64,000 nucleotides of DNA. Source: Pocillopora verrucosa. Taxonomy: Eukaryota; Cnidaria; Anthozoa; Scleractinia; Pocilloporidae. The notes beneath the pieces were generated by a model. The model was not told the origin of the DNA. It ran no database searches and was given only the letters and a program-made list of their open reading frames with translations. The translations under genes were made by a program, and so were the position numbers. Every line of letters starts with the position of its first letter. Positions within the stretch are counted from its first letter, which is position 1. The stretch spans positions 1,280,734-1,344,733 of the forward strand of contig NC_089316.1 of assembly GCF_036669915.1 (NCBI RefSeq). The letters are read 5' to 3'. Below, piece by piece: positions 59,902 through 64,000 of the stretch.

Positions 59902-60543
59902 TCGCTCGTCCGAAGTGGGCAAAACTTTACATAATTATACAACCTTTACACGTTATTTTGCATTGCATCATGGGTTTTGATGTTCTCATATTATCGTTTT
60001 TCAGACCATCGTAAGACCGTGTAACTTTAATTGGTGGAACAGATCAATTTTTACGAATTTTGATCATTTCATGCCCTAAAGAAAGGCCTTTACGGTATTT
60101 ACTGAAATACTGAGAAACACGTTTAGAGAGTTGTACCCATCTCGTATTGAGCCGTCCGAAAAACAGGAGAAGATATGATGTTTAAGTGATGACGTCAATA
60201 TTGGTAGCATATGTCGACCAAAGTGGTAAGAAATTATAAGTGTAGAAACCTGTTAAGTTCACGAATGACGTAGAACAAAGAACATAAAAGAGTAGAAAAA
60301 GTCTGAGAAATTGATAAAAAACAACAACAACAAAAAACCCTCAGGTGCCTACACCAAGGTAAACCCCGTTTCATCAACAACGCAGCAAGTCCCTCTCCTT
60401 TTAACTATCCAGCTTCGGCCAGTTCTGTTCAAACAGTGGTCTTCGCCTAAGTAAATTTATAATGATTGATTCATCCTCATAAAAGACGTTCATGGTGTTG
60501 TTTTATTCAAACATTCTTTCCACTCCTGGGGCGTTACCAAGGG
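59902..60543. other. Spacer upstream of the galactosyltransferase gene
   Basis: Contains the promoters of the galactosyltransferase (+) and of the tRNA (internal). TXNDC15 is divergent from the galactosyltransferase, with the tRNA between them. No repeat family recognised. Confidence 0.4.
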
Positions 60544-63500
60544 ATGTCTTGTTTTATCGATGACTTCCAAAAGCATAACGCCACTCTTTTTCCTAAAATG
60601 TCCCCTTTCAAAGCTTTCAATTTAGTTTTGATTTCAGGAACAGTGTTATATTTTCTTCTTTATGTTCTTACGATCGGGCATTTACCGCATGTGCCAGTAG
60701 TGAAAATTTATTTTGAAGAGGAACCGTCAGAAGGTGATTTAGCTTATTTTCCAAGGGATTTTACACACGAAACGTCGTTGAATTTTGGAGCTGGAATAAT
60801 GAAAGATGACGGATTGAATTCTTCTTCGACGCCAGAACTTACGGCGAAAGATGAGAGAGCGTCTGAAGAATTAACAGGCGAAAAGGAAAATTCTGCGAAG
60901 AGAAGTAGCCTTCTTTCATTTCTTGAAGGACTAGGGGTTCCTATAAACAAGGCCCGTATTTTAATGGCAAGCGATATTTCAAACAACGTTCTTCCACGAG
61001 TGAATCCAAACGGATTTTCTTTGGCAAAATTGATGGAGAAAATGGACAAAGAATTTAACCTGGAGAGTGGTACACCGTGTCCCACCAGTCACCTAAATTC
61101 AGGTAAGTTCAAAGAATATAGGAATAAAAAAATAAGTGAAGGAAGACTGAAAACGATCCTGTTTTCGACGGGATTTGAACCCATAACCCATTGTATCACC
61201 CATGGTTCAAAACATATATCCTTTTTTTTATTATTTGATCACGTTCAAAGAGCCTTCTTATTTAGTCTCGCATCGTCAGAGAAGAACTATGCCCCTGAAA
61301 CCGAATAATTGTGATGACCGATACCAGAAAGTATGAATAGAATTATGTTACAAACAGACTGTGTTTAGAAATTCAAAAGTGTAACATGACCGATTGAAAT
61401 GAGCCAAAGATTCGACCACAGGCACTGCTATATTGAATACTGCTTAGCAACCAGGCCAGTAACCTGCGACGCAACGAAGAACCTCTCTGCTTTTTTCAAC
61501 CTCTTGAGTGGTTTTAACAAAATGTCGCAGGTTTGATCTTTCTCTTGGTTTTAACACCTAGAAATTGCATGCTAAGGAAATTTTAACTTGGTTGATAACT
61601 TTTCTGTCATTTCATAGTGAAGCGGCTAGGTTTTAATGAAAAGTCTTAAATCATATGACGGCTTAGATGATTGAGTATTTAGCACATTTGAAGACAATTT
61701 CTCACTAATAATGCTGCTATTTTTAAAATATAAAAGCGCGGAAAGTAGCAACTATTCGTGTAGCTTTTTGATGGCAGAAATAGAATAATGTGGTTAATGA
61801 AGCAAACTGTATCGTCTATTTCTTTATTATCCACCTTGAGCACTCACGCAAACGAGGAAGGGAAAATCCCCTGCGGAAGGAGGGAGAAGAGAAATCGTCG
61901 TAGAATATCATTTCCACGGGGACAGTTGCAAAGATCTATTGAGTCCATATTTTTGGAAAATAATTCTTTTTTCAGTTGGTTTGCTGGCGGTTTACAACAA
62001 TGCACTGAAGCTCGAGGATGTCGAACGTGAGTTAGAATTTGTGCAGAACGGTGGACAATGGAAACCAGACTGTATACCAAGAAAAAAGGTTATAACGAGA
62101 TTAAATTACTTAGGCGGCGAAAAATAGGAGCAAATGAAAGAATGAAAGAATGAAAGAATGAAAGAATGAAAGAATGAAAGAATGAAAGAATGAAAGAATG
62201 AAAGAATGAAAGAATGAAAGAATGAAAGAATGAAGAATGAAAGAATGAAAGATTGAAAGAATGAACGAATGAAAGAATGAAAGAATGAAAGAATGAAAGA
62301 ATGAAAGAATGAAAGAATGAAAGAATGAAAGGATGAAAGGATGAAAGAATGAAAGAATGAAAGAATGAAAGAATGAAAGGATGAAAGAATGAAAGAATGA
62401 AAGAATGAAAGAATGAAAGAATGAAAGAATGAAAGAATGAAAGAATGAAAGAATGAAAGAATGAAAGAATGAAAGAATGAAAGAATGAAAGAATGAAAGA
62501 ATGAAAGAATGAAAGAATGAAAGAATGAAAGGATGAAAGGATGAAAGGATGAAAGAATGAAAGAATGAAAGAATGAAAGAATGAACGAATGAACGAATGA
62601 ACGAATGAACGAATGAACGAATGAACGAATGAACGAATGAACGAATGAACGAATGAAAGAATGAAAGAATGAAAGAATGAAAGAATGAAAGAATGAAAGA
62701 ATGAAAGAATGAAAGAATGAAAGAATGAAAGAATGAAAGAATGAAAGAATGAAAGAATGAAAGGATGAAAGAATGAAAGAATGAAAGAATGAGCGAATGA
62801 ACGAATGAACAAATTGACGTATGAACGAATGAACGAATGAACGAATGAACGAATGAACGAATGAACAAATTGACGTATGAACGAATGAACGAATGAACGA
62901 ATGAACGAATGAACGAATGAACGAATGAACGAATGAACGAATGAACGAATGAACGAATGAACGAATGAACGAATGAACGAATGAACAAATTGACGTATGA
63001 ACGAATGAACGAATGCACGTATAAACGAATGAATGTATGAACGAATGAACGAAGAATGAACGAATGAAATAATGTGGTTTCTGAAGATCTAACAATAGAG
63101 AAATACCATCGCCGTTCATTGGGGTAAGATGAAACTACTTTAATTCCACATTTCCCTCATTTTTCAGGTAGCCATAGTTGTTCCCTTCAGGGACAGACAA
63201 GAACACCTTAACATATTCGTAAGACACATGCACAAGTATCTCCGATGGCAAATGTTAGAGTACAGAATCTTCATTATAGAACAGGTAAAACCGGGGGATA
63301 GGCCTCTCTCGACTGTACTCGTATGGCGGGCAGATACATTGTAACGGGTGACTCATGTTTAGTCTCCCTCGCAAAAGTTGTTTGTTTCGTCAAACGACGA
63401 AACCCCCCCACTCCAAGTCCTCGTAAAGCTAGGAATAAGCAGCATAAACAAAGAAGTTTCTAGTTTTTATCTTTTTTTTCATGCAAAACTTAAACTTTGA

Positions 63501-63722
63501 CTTAGCTGAGAACTAACATGCGTTTATTTTCCAGGCCGACAACGAGCGTTTTAATCGTGGAATGCTAATGAACGTTGGGTTCAATGAAGCAATGAAGGCG
63601 GATAACTTCACTTGTGTAATATTCCACGATGTGGATCTGATCCCAGAGGATGCCAGAAATGACTACAGCTGTCCCTCATCTCCACGTCATATGTCCACTG
63701 CTGTGAGCCGCCATGACTACAT
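60544..63722 (+). CDS. Beta-1,4-galactosyltransferase (partial, runs off the window)
   Basis: Golgi type II glycosyltransferase (GT7 family) using UDP-galactose and Mn2+. Four exons are visible: 60544-61102, 61976-62088, 63168-63284 and 63535-63722 (about 325 codons; the donor at 63723 reads GTTAGT). The signal anchor NLVLISGTVLYFLLYVL follows a short tail; ATG 60598 (Met19) would give a more typical short tail and is an equal candidate start. The catalytic domain shows VAIVVPFRDRQEHL, RIFIIEQ, FNRGMLMNVGFNEA and the metal-binding DVDLIP (D295, D297). The stem is rather long. The WGW/acceptor-site region and C-terminus lie beyond 64000. Which B4GALT subgroup (galactosyl- or N-acetylgalactosaminyltransferase) cannot be decided from this part. 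Confidence 0.88.
61140..61300 (-). repeat. Possible tRNA-like/SINE remnant
   Basis: The minus strand contains a B-box-like 'tatgggttcaaatcccgtcg' in intron 1 of the galactosyltransferase. No A box is convincing. Confidence 0.3.
62130..63070. repeat. 8-bp minisatellite, about 940 bp
   Basis: Nearly pure tandem array of GAATGAAA (left and middle) and GAATGAAC (blocks near 62580-62655 and 62795-63060), with rare GGATGAAA variants. A marker unit 'gaacaaattgacgtatgaac' recurs near 62808, 62862 and 62983, showing higher-order duplication. It fills most of intron 2 of the galactosyltransferase, starting about 40 bp after the donor. Confidence 0.97.
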
Positions 63723-64000
63723 GTTAGTATTCATGACAGAAGGGTTTTTTGTTCAGTTTTGAGGTTTTTGTTGTTAATAGCCTTATAGCTGATCCTTTGC
63801 AGTACCCTAATAAGAGTGATACCACAGCAAATCAGATTTAAAATAATCATCCCGAGGAGCCAATGATAAATCAAGGTAAATGAAGTGTGTATATGAAAGC
63901 GCGGGAAATATGACCATCTCATTGGTAATTGAATGGAGTGATATTTCTTGACCAATCACATGGTTGAAAGGTAAAACTAAGATCCAAGGCCACGCTTTAG
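63723..64000 (+). other. Intron 4 of the galactosyltransferase (partial)
   Basis: After the GTTAGT donor there is no further exon before the window ends. It contains short segments such as 'gaccaatcacatgg' and 'gagccaatgataaatcaa' of uncertain repeat origin. Confidence 0.5.

Noticed and set aside
62090-63119. Long minus-strand open frames (240-337 codons) rich in FHSFILSF and RSFVHSFI repeats
   Set aside because: Direct translation of the 8-bp minisatellite in all three frames, lying in an intron; no independent coding signal.
1-64000. Bacterial-type systems (CRISPR arrays, operons, toxin-antitoxin pairs)
   Set aside because: Intron-split animal genes throughout; the tandem arrays present are minisatellite or MITE-derived with no spacer-repeat pattern.

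Overview
This is an animal nuclear genome window. Every recognisable gene is split by introns with canonical or near-canonical GT..AG borders, intergenic DNA is AT-rich, and short palindromic repeats and tRNA-derived SINEs are abundant. The gene set and repeat style suggest a cnidarian, most likely an anthozoan such as a stony coral. That assignment is inference. I rebuilt gene models by joining in-phase exons by eye, so exon borders are predictions.

Layout. 1-2333 (-): 5' half of an SLC22-type organic-ion transporter. 2334-7286: gene-free DNA with a hammerhead-like motif and two palindromic repeats. 7287-19618 (+) and 21997-31744 (+): two tandem heparan sulfate N-deacetylase/N-sulfotransferase (NDST) genes with matching exon phases. 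Copy B is complete. Copy A keeps the deacetylase motifs but has lost the sulfotransferase residues that bind PAPS or act in catalysis. 34905-35493 (-): SRP9 in three tiny exons, head-to-head with AP1AR/gadkin (35990-40564, +). 42615-52000 (-): RALBP1 (RhoGAP/Ral effector) in 17 exons, head-to-head with CFAP96 (52364-55896, +). 57570-59637 (-): TXNDC15. 59829-59901 (-): tRNA-Thr(UGU). 60544 to beyond the window edge (+): a beta-1,4-galactosyltransferase whose second intron is largely an 8-bp minisatellite.

Functional picture. The NDST pair and the galactosyltransferase are Golgi type II glycan-modifying enzymes. AP1AR and RALBP1 are trafficking or small-GTPase adaptors, SRP9 belongs to the Alu domain of the signal recognition particle, and CFAP96 and TXNDC15 are cilium-linked. 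These are separate genes sharing a neighbourhood, with two divergent gene pairs.

Repeats. Three related families of roughly 200-bp palindromic elements ending in TTAA-CCCTTT are scattered through introns and spacers and look like piggyBac-type MITEs. One carries a 1046-bp inverted-repeat element flanked by an 8-bp duplication, and another carries a tandem SINE pair flanked by a 9-bp duplication. The observation most worth following up is NDST copy A: an intact, intron-bearing gene predicted to deacetylate heparan sulfate without N-sulfating it.
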